Source: Natronosporangium sp035305625 (GTDB taxonomy: Bacteria > Actinomycetota > Actinomycetes > Mycobacteriales > Micromonosporaceae). From it: a DNA stretch of 64,000 bases. The notes below the pieces were generated by a model, which did no database searches, had not been told where the DNA came from, and saw nothing but the letters and a program-made list of their open reading frames with translations. Positions 53,345 through 62,225 of this stretch are shown piece by piece (within the stretch, counting starts at the first letter, position 1; the number at the start of each line of letters is the position of its first letter). A program made the translations under genes and the position numbers. The stretch spans positions 186,001 through 250,000 of the forward strand of contig CAWEKD010000011.1 of assembly GCA_963809545.1 (NCBI GenBank), given 5' to 3'.

Positions 53345-53549
53345 TCGTATCTGACTCAGACAAACGGACCAGCCCGATCCGCCAAGAGGCTCGATCCACC
53401 GGTTACCTGCTGCGTTGCCCGGATCCCGCCCCTACGATCAGCCAGTCAACACTTGTTCGGGTACGGCGTACCAGCGTCGGCACCTGCCGACCGAACGGGG
53501 GCGGACGCCGCAATCTCGTGATTCTTCTGTGAATCCGAAAGGAGTACGG

Positions 53550-54440
53550 GTGGCACGAGCGACCCTGTTCCGCCGGCTGCTGTCCCTGGCCGCCGGCCTG
53601 GTAGTGGGCGCTGCCGGTGTCGTTGGCGGGTCAACCGCTGCGACGGCCGCGGACCCGCAGGTTCCTTTCCCGGGGGAGTTCTTCCCGGTCTGTGACGGCA
53701 CCAACGTCCTCCTCCTCGGCCTACCCAATGTGTCCTGGACGGTGGAGGCCGGCGAGCAACGGTTCTGGCCGGACGGCGACGAGCCGGGAAGCATCCCGCC
53801 AGGCGGCCTGGAAGCGGTCTTCGTCCCAGTGGAGGCCGGTGAGATCGTCGTCACCGGCTATGCGCAGGACGACCGCGTCGCAGCCCTGGACCGGAAGCGC
53901 CAACTGCAATGGCGGTACACCTGGGACGGTACGGACCTGCCCTGCCAGGAGTTCCCGGCCCCGAGTCTGGTGCCCGGGAGCTGCGAGGGGCCGGCCACCC
54001 TCACCATCCCTGCGATGCTCGAGGAGGTCGGGCCAACACTCCTCCGGTCGATACCGGAGGAGGTCGGGGTGGCCGGCATGACCGCCGCGGCGGAGGGGTT
54101 CTTCTCCTACCGCCTCAACGGTGAGCCGGTGGAATTCGGCTCGACTCATGAGCTGACGCCGGGCGTCCACGTGGTGACTCTGCACGGGGGCGTCGGAGGG
54201 GTGGACTTCCGCCTGCACTCGTGGGTGTTCGAGGTGCCGGAGGTCGAGTGCGACGAGCCGGGTGACGAGCCAGGCGATGAGCCCGGCGACGAGCCGGGTG
54301 ACGAGCCGGGTGCGGGTGGTGAGCTGCCGATCACCGGTAGCACCACCACCCTGATCGCCGGCGGCGCGGTGCTGCTGCTGGCCGTCGGCGCCGGGGTCTA
54401 CCTGGTGGCCCGCCGCCGCCGGGTGACCTTCACCGCCTGA
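53550..54440 (+). CDS. LPITG cell-wall-anchored protein, paralogue 2
   Basis: GTG 53550 follows AAAGGAG by five bases; 296 residues. A signal peptide (LLSLAAGLVVGAAGVVGG) precedes an ectodomain with VSWTVEAGEQRFWPDGDEPG, EAGEIVVTGYA and CEGPATLTIP, then YRLNGEPVEFGSTHEL and WVFEVPEVEC. Five DEPG units precede LPITG (259-263), the membrane helix and RRRR. Ectodomain identity to paralogue 1 is low except for the second half's motif. It shares the Trp-x-VEAGE-type first half with paralogue 3. Independent transcription is suggested by hairpins on both sides. Confidence 0.88.
   Translation: MARATLFRRLLSLAAGLVVGAAGVVGGSTAATAADPQVPFPGEFFPVCDGTNVLLLGLPNVSWTVEAGEQRFWPDGDEPGSIPPGGLEAVFVPVEAGEIVVTGYAQDDRVAALDRKRQLQWRYTWDGTDLPCQEFPAPSLVPGSCEGPATLTIPAMLEEVGPTLLRSIPEEVGVAGMTAAAEGFFSYRLNGEPVEFGSTHELTPGVHVVTLHGGVGGVDFRLHSWVFEVPEVECDEPGDEPGDEPGDEPGDEPGAGGELPITGSTTTLIAGGAVLLLAVGAGVYLVARRRRVTFTA
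54321..54440 (+). repeat. Sorting-signal 3' cassette, copy 2
   Basis: Identical to copies 1 and 3 except for two bases in the membrane-helix codons (GCGGTGCTGCTG against GCGCTGCTACTG). Confidence 0.9.
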
Positions 54441-54463
54441 TCGCCACCTTTACGGCACGGCAC

Positions 54464-54492
54464 GGGCCGTCGACCATCGTGGTCGGCGGCCC
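54464..54492 (+). terminator. 13-bp hairpin after LPITG gene 2
   Basis: Arms 54464-54476 and 54480-54492 pair with one G-U, loop TCG, and are followed by GTTTCCTTCTCT. Confidence 0.75.
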
Positions 54493-54882
54493 GTTTCCTT
54501 CTCTCCGGTTCGCTTTCTCGCCAGTCCGCTTTCCGGACACGCCACCTCACCGGCAGCTTCGCCGGTCTCCCCTGCGCCCGTTCCTCCCCGACTTCGCCGC
54601 GGTACCGGCGACTCCTGACTTTTCGTGAACACTTTCGACAGTGGACCAAGGGCGAATCTTGCCGCCCGCAACAGTGATGTAACCTTCCGTGACACCCCCA
54701 CCGGCGCGCCGGTCCACAGTCGGGAACCCGACAGTTCCTCTGTCCGGAATGTAACTATTGGCGGGCTCGGGCATCAATCGTCTCCACTACTCTCGACCGC
54801 CGGTGCACCGCGCCGCAGGGTGGGCGTTCTCCGGCGCACCGGCGCCGACGAGCCGACCCTGTCACCCCCCGAAAGGAACACA
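54493..54882. other. Long intergenic region before LPITG gene 3
   Basis: 390 bases with no supported gene in any frame. It is less GC-rich than the neighbours. It must carry the promoter of the third paralogue. I see no strong -35/-10 pair and no riboswitch motif that I can name. Its length is greater than that upstream of paralogue 2 (262 bases). Confidence 0.5.
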
Positions 54883-55815
54883 GTGACCGGATTACGACTT
54901 GCTAGGCGCCTATTCGCCGGATTGGCCGGCCTAACGCTCGGGCTGGCGGGCGTCATCGCCACCGCCGCTCCGGCGCAGGCAACCAGCCCCCTCGAGACAA
55001 AGGTCGAGTACGGCGACGTCTGCCACGGCACGTACGTCGCGGTGATCGGCGGCAGCGAACAGGCCACCTACCAGTGGACGATCACCACCGACCGCGGGGA
55101 GAGCTACTGGCCGCCGCTGGACGAGGCCGTGGACACCCCAGCCGGGGAGCGCATCCTGGTCTTCGTCCCCCACGAGGCCGGGAAGATCATCGTGACCTAC
55201 GAGGGCGCGCCGGCCGGGTGGCCCAAGGAGTACACCTGGACCGCCCCGCCCTTCTGCGCCCAGCTGTCGGAGCCCACCGCTACCGCCGCCACGTGCGACA
55301 CCGACGCGCAGATCGCCATCCCAGAGCTGCTGGAGCGGGGCGGGCCAGCAGACCGGATCCCGGTCGTCCCCCGGGACCCGATGCCCACCGCCGTGCAGCC
55401 GCAGAGCATGGGGTACCCGTCGGCCAGCCCGATGCCTCGGGAACCGGTCACCCCGCCCGGGAGCGGTGACGCCCCCGAGCCGCCCGTCGTCCCCGCTCCC
55501 ACCCCTCCGGAACAGGGCTACCGCCTCAACGGTGAGAGTGTCGAGCCTGGCTCCATCCACACCGTGGCGCCCGGCACCCACTACGTGGAGCTCGTGATCT
55601 CCGGCCTGACGATCCAGGTCTGGGAGATCACGATTCCGGCACCGGAGTGCGAGGATCCCGGTGACGAGCCGGGTGACGAGCCAGGCGAAGGTGGCGAGCT
55701 GCCGATCACCGGTAGCACCACCACCCTGATCGCCGGCGGCGCGCTGCTACTGCTGGCCGTCGGCGCCGGGGTCTACCTGGTGGCCCGCCGCCGCCGGGTG
55801 ACCTTCACCGCCTGA
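54883..55815 (+). CDS. LPITG cell-wall-anchored protein, paralogue 3
   Basis: GTG 54883 follows GAAAGGAAC; 310 residues. Signal peptide (LFAGLAGLTLGLAGVIATAA, cleavage near AQATS). The first ectodomain half has YGDVCHGTYVAVIGG, QWTITTDRGESYWPP and EAGKIIVTYEG, like paralogue 2. A Pro-rich insert of about 50 residues (PREPVTPPGSGDAPEPPVV) follows, then YRLNGESVEPGSIHTVAPGTH and a Cys. LPITG lies at 273-277 with the usual helix and RRRR. Sortase-anchored surface protein of unknown role. Confidence 0.88.
   Translation: MTGLRLARRLFAGLAGLTLGLAGVIATAAPAQATSPLETKVEYGDVCHGTYVAVIGGSEQATYQWTITTDRGESYWPPLDEAVDTPAGERILVFVPHEAGKIIVTYEGAPAGWPKEYTWTAPPFCAQLSEPTATAATCDTDAQIAIPELLERGGPADRIPVVPRDPMPTAVQPQSMGYPSASPMPREPVTPPGSGDAPEPPVVPAPTPPEQGYRLNGESVEPGSIHTVAPGTHYVELVISGLTIQVWEITIPAPECEDPGDEPGDEPGEGGELPITGSTTTLIAGGALLLLAVGAGVYLVARRRRVTFTA
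55696..55815 (+). repeat. Sorting-signal 3' cassette, copy 3
   Basis: Base-for-base identical to 53168-53287 over 120 bases, although the upstream ectodomain codes diverge strongly. Confidence 0.9.
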
Positions 55816-55825
55816 TCCCGCGGTA

Positions 55826-55859
55826 ACGTGGGCCGCCGAGCACGCTCGGCGGCCCACGT
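55826..55859. terminator. Perfect 16-bp hairpin
   Basis: Arms 55826-55841 and 55844-55859 are exact reverse complements around AC. It sits between the third LPITG gene and the convergent ATPase fragment and can serve both. Confidence 0.85.
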
Positions 55860-55865
55860 GCGTTC

Positions 55866-56108
55866 TCAGTCCGCTCGGAAGATGTCGGCCGCGGTCACCG
55901 TCCGGACCTCCGGCGGGGCGTCGCGGACCTGGTGGCGGGCCTGGCCGGTGCCGGTGTGGAAGACGGAGCGCAGCTCCTTGGCGAACTCCTGCAGCAGCGC
56001 GGTCTTGCCGACCCGCCGCCGGCCCCACACCATGGCCGGCCGTGGCTGGGGTTGGCGCCACCAGCGGCGGAGCTCGGCCAACTCCCGGGTCCGGTTCACG
56101 AAGGCCAT
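55866..56108 (-). pseudogene. N-terminal fragment of an archaeal-type AAA ATPase
   Basis: The 80-codon frame starts at ATG 56108: FVNRTRELAELRRWW, then MVWGRRRVGKTALLQEFA (Walker A GRRRVGKT). This is the start of the ~450-residue DUF234-associated ATP-binding proteins. Homology ends after about 55 residues (FHTGTG) and the frame stops, so Walker B and the rest are missing. It may be a deletion remnant. Its promoter region still has well-preserved direct repeats. Confidence 0.7.
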
Positions 56109-56114
56109 GGAGCA

Positions 56115-56165
56115 ACTTACCCCGGAGGTAAGTAACCTCGTGGGTAAGTGACCTGAGAGGTAAGT
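56115..56165. repeat. Three 16-bp-spaced direct repeats with one inverted copy
   Basis: GGTAAGT occurs at 56127, 56143 and 56159, exactly 16 bases apart, and its reverse complement ACTTACC at 56115-56121. The repeats start seven bases upstream of the ATPase fragment's ATG, covering its promoter. They look like operator sites for an oligomeric regulator. Confidence 0.7.
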
Positions 56166-56196
56166 TATCTCCGGGGCCTTCGCCGTCAGGCCTCGC

Positions 56197-58371
56197 TCAC
56201 GATTTGTCCAGGTACTCCGCCCGCTCCGGCTCCACCAGCGCCGCCACGGTCGCGGCCAGCTCCGGGTGCTGCGCCAGCTCAGGGTCCTCCGCCAGCAACT
56301 GCTCGGCCGCGGCCCGGGCCTCTCCGATCAGTTCCGCGTCCCGCAACAGCGACAGCAGCTGCAACCGGCGCTGGGTGCCGGACTGGGCCGCCCCCAGGAC
56401 GTCCCCCTCCCGGCGCTGCTCCACGTCCAGCTCCGCCAGCCGGAATCCGTCCAGAGTGGAGGCGACCGCGGCCAGCCGCTGCCGGGCCTCCGAATCGGCC
56501 GGGGCGTCGGTCACCAGCAGACACAGACCCGGGGCGCTCCCCCGACCGACCCGGCCACGCAGCTGATGCAGCTGAGAGACCCCGAACCGGTCGGCGTCCA
56601 GGATCACCATCATGGTGGCGTTGGGGACGTTCACCCCCACTTCCACCACCGTGGTGGCCACCAGCACGTCCAACTCTCCCGCGGCGAACTGACGCATCAC
56701 CGCGTCCTTCTCGTCCGCGGGCAGCCGGCCGTGTAACACTCCCAGCCGCAGATCCGCCAGCGGGCCCTCGGCCAGCAGCCGCGCCACCTCCCGCACCGCC
56801 AGCGGTGGACGCGCCCCGGTGGCGGTCGGCTCGGTCTCCTCGTCGTCCCCGATCCGGGGGCACACCACGTACACCTGGTGGCCGGCGGCCACCTCCTCCC
56901 GCGCCCGCTGCCAGGCTCGCGCCAGCAGCGCCGGCTTCTCCGTCGCCGGCACCACGTGGGTGGCGATCGGTGACCGCCCCTGCGGCAACTCCTTCAACGT
57001 GGACACCGCCAGGTCGCCGTACACCGTCATGGCCACGGTCCGGGGGATCGGGGTGGCGGTCATCACCAGCACATGGGGCGGGCGCTCCGCCTTGGCGCGC
57101 AACGCATCCCGCTGCTCCACCCCGAACCGGTGTTGCTCATCGACGATCACCAACCCCAGGTCGCGGAACTCCACCCCCTCGTACAACAGGGCGTGGGTGC
57201 CCACCACGATCCCCGCCTCCCCGCTGGCCACCGCCGCCCGGGCCTGCCGGCGGGCGGCCTGTGACTGGGAGCCGGTGACCAGCACCACCTGGGTGCCGTC
57301 GGCGGCGCCGTCCAACTGCCCGGCCCGCCCCAGTGGACCCAGCAACTCGAGCAGGCTGCGGTGGTGTTGGGCGGCGAGCACCTCGGTAGGGGCCAACAAC
57401 GCCACCTGCCCACCGGCGTCCACCACCTGCAACGCCGCTCGCAAAGCGCAGAGCGTCTTACCGGACCCCACTTCGCCCTGCAACAGTCGATGCATCGGGT
57501 GTGGACGCGCCAGCTCCGCGGCGATCTGCTCGCCCACCCGGCGCTGCCCGTCGGTCAACTGGTACGGCAGGGCGGCATCGAACCGGGCCAGGAGGCCACC
57601 CGGCTTCCGCGGGCGGGGAGTGGCCGGCCACTGCTGTGCCCGTCGGCGCCGTTGCACCAGCGTCAACTGCAGCGCGAACGCCTCGTCCCAGGTCAATCGG
57701 CGCCGCGCCGACGCCAGCGTCTGCCACGACGAGGGTCGGTGGATGTCCCGCAGGGCCACCCCCAGCTCCACCAGCTGCCGCTGCTGCCGCACCCACGCCG
57801 GTAACGGGTCCGGGGGCATGGTGACCACGTCCAGCACGGTCCGGATCGCTTTGGTCAGCTCCCAGCTGGTGACCTCTTTGGTCGCCGGGTAGATCGGGAT
57901 GATCTCCGAGGCGAAGTCCTCCGCCACACCTTCGGCGGGCTCGTCCAGCAGCTCGTACTTCGGGTGGGCCAGCTGTCGAACCTGGTTGCGGCCGGATCGG
58001 TAATCGCTGACCTTGCCGGCGAACAGCCCCCATCGCCCCGGTCGCAGCTGCTTCTCCAGCCAGGTCAGCGGCCGCTTCCCGAAGAACACCAGGGTGAGGG
58101 TGCCGCCGGAGTCGTCCGTGACCACCGCCTCCAGTACAAACCCGGACCGGTGGCGCATCGGGCGGGAGCGGGCCGACAACACCCGGGCCTGCACCGTCAC
58201 CTGCTCATCCACGGTGAGCTGGCTGATGTCGGTGTAGCTGCCCCGCTGCTCGTACCGGCGAGGCAGGTGGAACAGCAGGTCCCGGACCGTGTGCAGGTCC
58301 AGCTCCCGCGCTAGCTTGACGTGCCCCTTCCCCACCACCTTGGACAGGGGAGTGTCAAAGTCGACCGTCAC
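56197..58371 (-). CDS. recG: ATP-dependent DNA helicase RecG
   Basis: RecG regresses stalled forks and processes Holliday junctions. GTG 58371 gives 724 residues: the N-terminal wedge/OB domain (HLPRRYEQRGSYTDISQL), Walker A GEVGSGKTLCAL, LLAPTEVLAAQHH, DEQHRFGVEQR (motif II), VMTATPIPRT and motif VI QLRGRVGRGSAPG. Length is normal. The start overlaps the DAK2 stop (GTGA). Confidence 0.96.
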   Translation of the reverse strand: MTVDFDTPLSKVVGKGHVKLARELDLHTVRDLLFHLPRRYEQRGSYTDISQLTVDEQVTVQARVLSARSRPMRHRSGFVLEAVVTDDSGGTLTLVFFGKRPLTWLEKQLRPGRWGLFAGKVSDYRSGRNQVRQLAHPKYELLDEPAEGVAEDFASEIIPIYPATKEVTSWELTKAIRTVLDVVTMPPDPLPAWVRQQRQLVELGVALRDIHRPSSWQTLASARRRLTWDEAFALQLTLVQRRRRAQQWPATPRPRKPGGLLARFDAALPYQLTDGQRRVGEQIAAELARPHPMHRLLQGEVGSGKTLCALRAALQVVDAGGQVALLAPTEVLAAQHHRSLLELLGPLGRAGQLDGAADGTQVVLVTGSQSQAARRQARAAVASGEAGIVVGTHALLYEGVEFRDLGLVIVDEQHRFGVEQRDALRAKAERPPHVLVMTATPIPRTVAMTVYGDLAVSTLKELPQGRSPIATHVVPATEKPALLARAWQRAREEVAAGHQVYVVCPRIGDDEETEPTATGARPPLAVREVARLLAEGPLADLRLGVLHGRLPADEKDAVMRQFAAGELDVLVATTVVEVGVNVPNATMMVILDADRFGVSQLHQLRGRVGRGSAPGLCLLVTDAPADSEARQRLAAVASTLDGFRLAELDVEQRREGDVLGAAQSGTQRRLQLLSLLRDAELIGEARAAAEQLLAEDPELAQHPELAATVAALVEPERAEYLDKS

Positions 58372-59981
58372 TCCACCCCCACCAGCAGCGGATAGTGCGG
58401 TTGCCCGCCGTGGTGCACCTGCACCTCCACAAACGGCCACGCCTCGGCCAGGTGGTCGGTGAGCGCGGCGGCCAGCCCGGCCGGAGCATCCACTCCGAGC
58501 ACCACACTCACCAACTCGCCACCGCCGCCCAGCAGCCGATCCAGCAACTGGATCGACACCTCGGTCACATCCGTCCCGATCAGATGCACTTCGTCTTCCA
58601 CCAAGGCCAGCACATCCCCGGCCCGGCACCGGCCGGCCACGGTGAGCGCGTCCCGGGCGGCCCGACAGACCTGGGCGTACCGGCAGGCCCCGGCCGCCTC
58701 CGCCATGGCGATCACGTCGTCGTCGAACCGGCGGGACGCTTCCCGGACCGCCAGCGCCGCCAGCGCCTGCACCGGTGAGCGGGTAGGCACCACCGATACC
58801 CGGATCCCTTCCCGGTCCGCCTCGGTCGCCGCGGTGGTGGCCACCGCCTGCGCGTCCGGGTCATTCGGCAGCACCACCACCTCCCCGGCCCCGGTGGCCC
58901 GGATCGCGGCCAGCATCTCCTCAGTGGACGGCGGGCTACCCACCACCACCGCCCCCTCCCGCTGGAACAACTCCACCAGCCCGTCCCCGTTGGCCACCAC
59001 CACGGCGGCTCGTCCGGCGTGCGGTCGGGGCCCCTCAGCGAGGTGGGGGGTCTCTCCCGGCCTCACCTCGACCAGCCGGGTGATGGAGATCTGGCGGGGG
59101 CGGCCGGCCGCGAGCCCGGCCTCCACCGCGGCCCCGGCATCGGCTACGTGCACATGCACCTGCCAGGTGCCCTCGCCGGCATCCGCGATCACCAGGGAGT
59201 CCCCCGACGCCGCCAGGGTACGCCGCAGCTGCTGGACCGCCGGCTCGGTCGCGTCCAGCAGGTACTGCACCTCGTACCGGTCAGCCGCGCTGGGCCGTGG
59301 CTCACCGCTCGCGGACGTGGGCACCACCACCGGCAGCTGCCGCGGGGGCCGCTCGCCGGTGACCACCTCCACCAAGGTGTCCAGCAACACCACCAAGCCG
59401 CGCCCCCCGGCGTCGACCACTCCCGCGGCCGCTAGCACGGGTAACTGCCCGGGGGTGCGGGCCAGCGCCTCGGCCGCCCCCTCCGCCGCGGCCCGGATGA
59501 CCGTGGCCAGGTCACGGTCGGTGGCCAACCCGGCGGCGCGCGCCGCGGCACCGGCCACCGACAGGATGGTCCCTTCCACCGGCTCCGCTACCGCGGTGTA
59601 ACTGGCCTTGGCCGCCCCGGCCAGCGCATCGGCCAGCTCCGCGCCCTCGACCGCCGCCGCACCGGCGAGCGGGTCGGCCAGCCCGCGCAGCCACTGCGCA
59701 AAGATCACCCCGGAGTTACCCCGGGCACCTAACAGCGCCCCCCGGGCCATGACCCGGAGCACATCACCCACCAGCTCCGAGGAGGGTGCTCCGCCCTCCT
59801 CGGTCGGTGCGGTCAGCGCCCGGTGGGCGGCGGAGAACGTGCGGAGCAGGTTGGTGCCGGTGTCTCCGTCCGGCACCGGATAGACGTTCAGCTGGTTGAT
59901 CTCGCGCTCGTGGCGGCGCAGTGCCGCCAACCCGGCGGCGCCCCACTGACGCACACCGGCGGCATCGAGAACCTCCCGCAC
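58368..59981 (-). CDS. DAK2-domain protein, YloV/FakA-like
   Basis: GTG 59981 gives 537 residues. The N-terminal DAK2 (DhaL-like) domain has the conserved NQLNVYPVPDGDTGTN and LLGARGNSGVIFAQ, which bind Mg-ADP. The second half is a DUF1949/DegV-like domain as in FakA/YloV, which phosphorylates fatty acids. A FakB (DegV) partner is not in the window. TAGACT lies seven bases before the GTG, so the mRNA may be leaderless. It is the usual neighbour of recG and rpmB. Confidence 0.88.
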   Translation of the reverse strand: MREVLDAAGVRQWGAAGLAALRRHEREINQLNVYPVPDGDTGTNLLRTFSAAHRALTAPTEEGGAPSSELVGDVLRVMARGALLGARGNSGVIFAQWLRGLADPLAGAAAVEGAELADALAGAAKASYTAVAEPVEGTILSVAGAAARAAGLATDRDLATVIRAAAEGAAEALARTPGQLPVLAAAGVVDAGGRGLVVLLDTLVEVVTGERPPRQLPVVVPTSASGEPRPSAADRYEVQYLLDATEPAVQQLRRTLAASGDSLVIADAGEGTWQVHVHVADAGAAVEAGLAAGRPRQISITRLVEVRPGETPHLAEGPRPHAGRAAVVVANGDGLVELFQREGAVVVGSPPSTEEMLAAIRATGAGEVVVLPNDPDAQAVATTAATEADREGIRVSVVPTRSPVQALAALAVREASRRFDDDVIAMAEAAGACRYAQVCRAARDALTVAGRCRAGDVLALVEDEVHLIGTDVTEVSIQLLDRLLGGGGELVSVVLGVDAPAGLAAALTDHLAEAWPFVEVQVHHGGQPHYPLLVGVE

Positions 59982-60129
59982 GGCGGGAAGTCTAGTGGTG
60001 GCCTCAGATAGTCGCGTCCGCTCGTTACCGAATGCGGAAGATTCGCCTGGTGTCTCCCGATGGTCGGTATCGCCCCCGCGGCCGTGGGGGTAAGCCACCG
60101 GCCATCATCGGTCGGCCAGACGGAGCAGC

Positions 60130-60161
60130 TAGACTGTCAGGGTTGCCCGCGGCCTCGCGGG
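60130..60161 (+). promoter_or_regulatory. -10 box and 5' hairpin of rpmB
   Basis: TAGACT (60130-60135) fits a -10 box. A 6-bp stem CCCGCG/CGCGGG (60146-60151 / 60156-60161) follows in the untranslated leader. A role in L28 autoregulation is possible but unproven. Confidence 0.4.
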
Positions 60162-60195
60162 CTGCTCGCAATCCCAGTGACGGCAGGAGAGACCC

Positions 60196-60390
60196 GTGTC
60201 CCGCGTGTGTGACATCTGCGGCAAGAAGCCCGGCTTTGGCAACAACGTGTCCCACTCGCACCGACGGACCCGGCGCCGCTGGATCCCGAACATCCAGACG
60301 GTGCGCACCCCGGCCGGGGGTGGGAACACCCGTCGACTGCGGGTGTGCACCTCCTGCCTGAAGGCCGGCAAGGTCGCTCGCGCCGCCTGA
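60196..60390 (+). CDS. rpmB: 50S ribosomal protein bL28, zinc type
   Basis: GTG 60196, with AGGAGAG before it, gives 64 residues: SRVCDICGKKPGFGNNVSHS, then the basic HRRTRRRWIPN and CTSC near the end. The two CxxC pairs (5-8, 51-54) bind zinc. It is divergent from DAK2 as in most actinobacteria. Confidence 0.96.
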   Translation: MSRVCDICGKKPGFGNNVSHSHRRTRRRWIPNIQTVRTPAGGGNTRRLRVCTSCLKAGKVARAA

Positions 60391-60419
60391 CGGACAGTCG
60401 GGTGGGCGGTGGGTCGGGG

Positions 60420-60947
60420 TCACAGATCCCGACCCAGCGACACCACCTCTGGTGACCCTCGGTAGTAACCGAAGTCCGGGATCCGGTGGTAGCCCGCGGC
60501 CAGGTAGAGGCTGATCGCCTCCGGCTGCCGCTGCCCACATTCCAAGATCATTCGGTGTCGGCCGTGTGAGCGCGCCGACTCCTCCACCGCGGCCAACACC
60601 CGTCGGGCCACTCCCCGCCGACGCGCCTGGGGGCGGGTGTACATCCGCTTCAACTCGGCCACGGTCGGATCGCCGGCGAACGTGCGCCAGCCGCCGCAGG
60701 CGACCGGTTGGTGGTCGAGGTAGGCGACCAGGAACGCCCCGTGCGGCGGCACGAACTCCTCCGGGTCGACCGGAGTCTCATCCCCCGGCCCGCCGTACCG
60801 GGCCCCCAGGTCGGCGAGCGCGTCGGCGATCAGGGCCTGGGCCACCACCGAGTCGTACCGGACCTGCCGGATCACCACCGCCTCGCCCTGATTGGTGGTC
60901 TCCGGTTCCAGTCCCGCTCCGGCGCCTCCGTTCGTGCTGAACTCCAT
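60420..60947 (-). CDS. GNAT-family N-acetyltransferase
   Basis: The 175-residue protein has an acetyl-CoA-binding segment MYTRPQARRRGVARRVL (R/Q-x-x-G/A type), AELKRM before it and LYLAAGYHRIPDFGYY at the end. The N-terminus is variable. The substrate is unknown. It lies 11 bases downstream of thiL and is likely co-transcribed. Confidence 0.85.
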   Translation of the reverse strand: MEFSTNGGAGAGLEPETTNQGEAVVIRQVRYDSVVAQALIADALADLGARYGGPGDETPVDPEEFVPPHGAFLVAYLDHQPVACGGWRTFAGDPTVAELKRMYTRPQARRRGVARRVLAAVEESARSHGRHRMILECGQRQPEAISLYLAAGYHRIPDFGYYRGSPEVVSLGRDL

Positions 60948-60958
60948 GGTCCCCGAGG

Positions 60959-61903
60959 CTACGCCCGCCGGAAGTGGTCCCAGCCACCCGGTCGCGGATA
61001 CGGCTTACCATCCACAGTGACCCCGGTGCCGGCCCGTACCTCGCCAATCGGCCGCCACCCCTCCGGCAACGGCACATCGTCCGGGAAAGTGGCCACCAAG
61101 GGATGATCGTCTCCGCCGGCCAGGATCCAGTCGTACGGGTCCACCCCCAACGCCTCGGCGGTGTTCCGCAACGGCTCCGGCAGCGTGAACGCGTCCCGCC
61201 ACAGGTCGATGGCGACCCCGCTGGCTTCCGCGATGTGACCGACATCGGCCAACAGTCCATCCGAGACGTCGATCATCGCGCTCGCCCCGAGCGCGGCCGC
61301 CGCCAACCCCGCCCGGTACGGGATCTGCGGTCGCCGATACGCCTCCACCAGCAGCCGAGGAGACCGGAACCCGCGGGACAGCACCGCCAACCCGGCGGCG
61401 GCGTAACCGATCCGGCCCGCCATCGCCACCCGGTGCCCTGGCCGCGCCCCCGCGCGGGTCACCAGCGGCCGGCCGGCGAGATCACCGAGAGCGGTGACCG
61501 CCACCGTCAGCGTCGGGGAGGCGGTCACATCTCCCCCCACCACCTGGGCCCCCACCTGGGACGCCTCGGCCACGATCCCGTCCGTCAACCCCTCCAGCCA
61601 GGCCACCTCCAGCTCCGGTGGCGCGCACAGCGCTACCAGCAAGGCGGTGGGGGTGGCCCCCATCGCCACGATGTCGGCGAGATTGGCCGCCGCGGCCCGA
61701 TGCCCCACGTCCACGGGGCTGGACCAGTCCGGGCGGAAATGCCGCCCGGCCACCAAGGCATCGGTACAGGCGACCACCCGGCCGTCCGGCGCGGCCACCA
61801 CCGCCGCATCATCCCCCGGGCCAAGTAGCACCGACGGTCCGGTGGTCAACCGGGCGGTGATCCGAGCGATCAACCCGAACTCCCCGGTCCCCGTCACGCT
61901 CAT
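60959..61903 (-). CDS. thiL: Thiamine-monophosphate kinase
   Basis: ThiL phosphorylates TMP to thiamine diphosphate. ATG 61903 gives 314 residues: SVTGTGEFGLIARIT, LLGPGDDAAVVAAPDG (metal-binding), DALVAGRHFRPDW and VGHRAAAANLADIVAMG, then IDVSDGLLADVGHIA. All AIR-synthase-fold motifs are present. No THI-box is visible upstream. It is divergent from the Lrp-type gene. Confidence 0.95.
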   Translation of the reverse strand: MSVTGTGEFGLIARITARLTTGPSVLLGPGDDAAVVAAPDGRVVACTDALVAGRHFRPDWSSPVDVGHRAAAANLADIVAMGATPTALLVALCAPPELEVAWLEGLTDGIVAEASQVGAQVVGGDVTASPTLTVAVTALGDLAGRPLVTRAGARPGHRVAMAGRIGYAAAGLAVLSRGFRSPRLLVEAYRRPQIPYRAGLAAAALGASAMIDVSDGLLADVGHIAEASGVAIDLWRDAFTLPEPLRNTAEALGVDPYDWILAGGDDHPLVATFPDDVPLPEGWRPIGEVRAGTGVTVDGKPYPRPGGWDHFRRA

Positions 61904-61989
61904 GGCACACACACCTACCCCTCTCGCCTGCCCCGTACGGTAGTTTCACGGGCAGGTCGCCGCCCACGGCGGCGGAAGGAGGGCGTGTC

Positions 61990-62223
61990 GTGGTTCAGGC
62001 CTACATCCTGATCCAGACCGAGGTCGGTAAGGCCCGGGAGGTAGCGACGGCGATCCGCAACATCGAGGGTGTGGTGAGAGTGGACGCCGTCACCGGCCCA
62101 TACGACGTGATCGTGCTCGGCGAAGCCCGCACCGTCGACGAGCTCGGCAAGCTGGTCGTCAGCCGGGTTCAGGGGGTGGCTGGCATCACTCGGACCCTGA
62201 CCTGCTCAGTGGTACACCTGTAG
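61990..62223 (+). CDS. Stand-alone Lrp/AsnC ligand-binding domain protein
   Basis: GTG 61990, after GGAGGG, gives 77 residues: VQAYILIQTEVGKAREVATA, GPYDVIVLGEARTVDELG and ITRTLTCSVVHL. This is the RAM effector domain of Lrp/AsnC regulators without the DNA-binding half. Such proteins bind amino acids or modulate a full-length Lrp. It is two bases upstream of the DUF3515 gene. Confidence 0.9.
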   Translation: MVQAYILIQTEVGKAREVATAIRNIEGVVRVDAVTGPYDVIVLGEARTVDELGKLVVSRVQGVAGITRTLTCSVVHL

Positions 62224-62225
62224 AT

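Noticed and set aside
55866..56108. Complete small ATPase gene
   Set aside because: Walker A is present but Walker B and all later domains are absent, and similarity ends abruptly.
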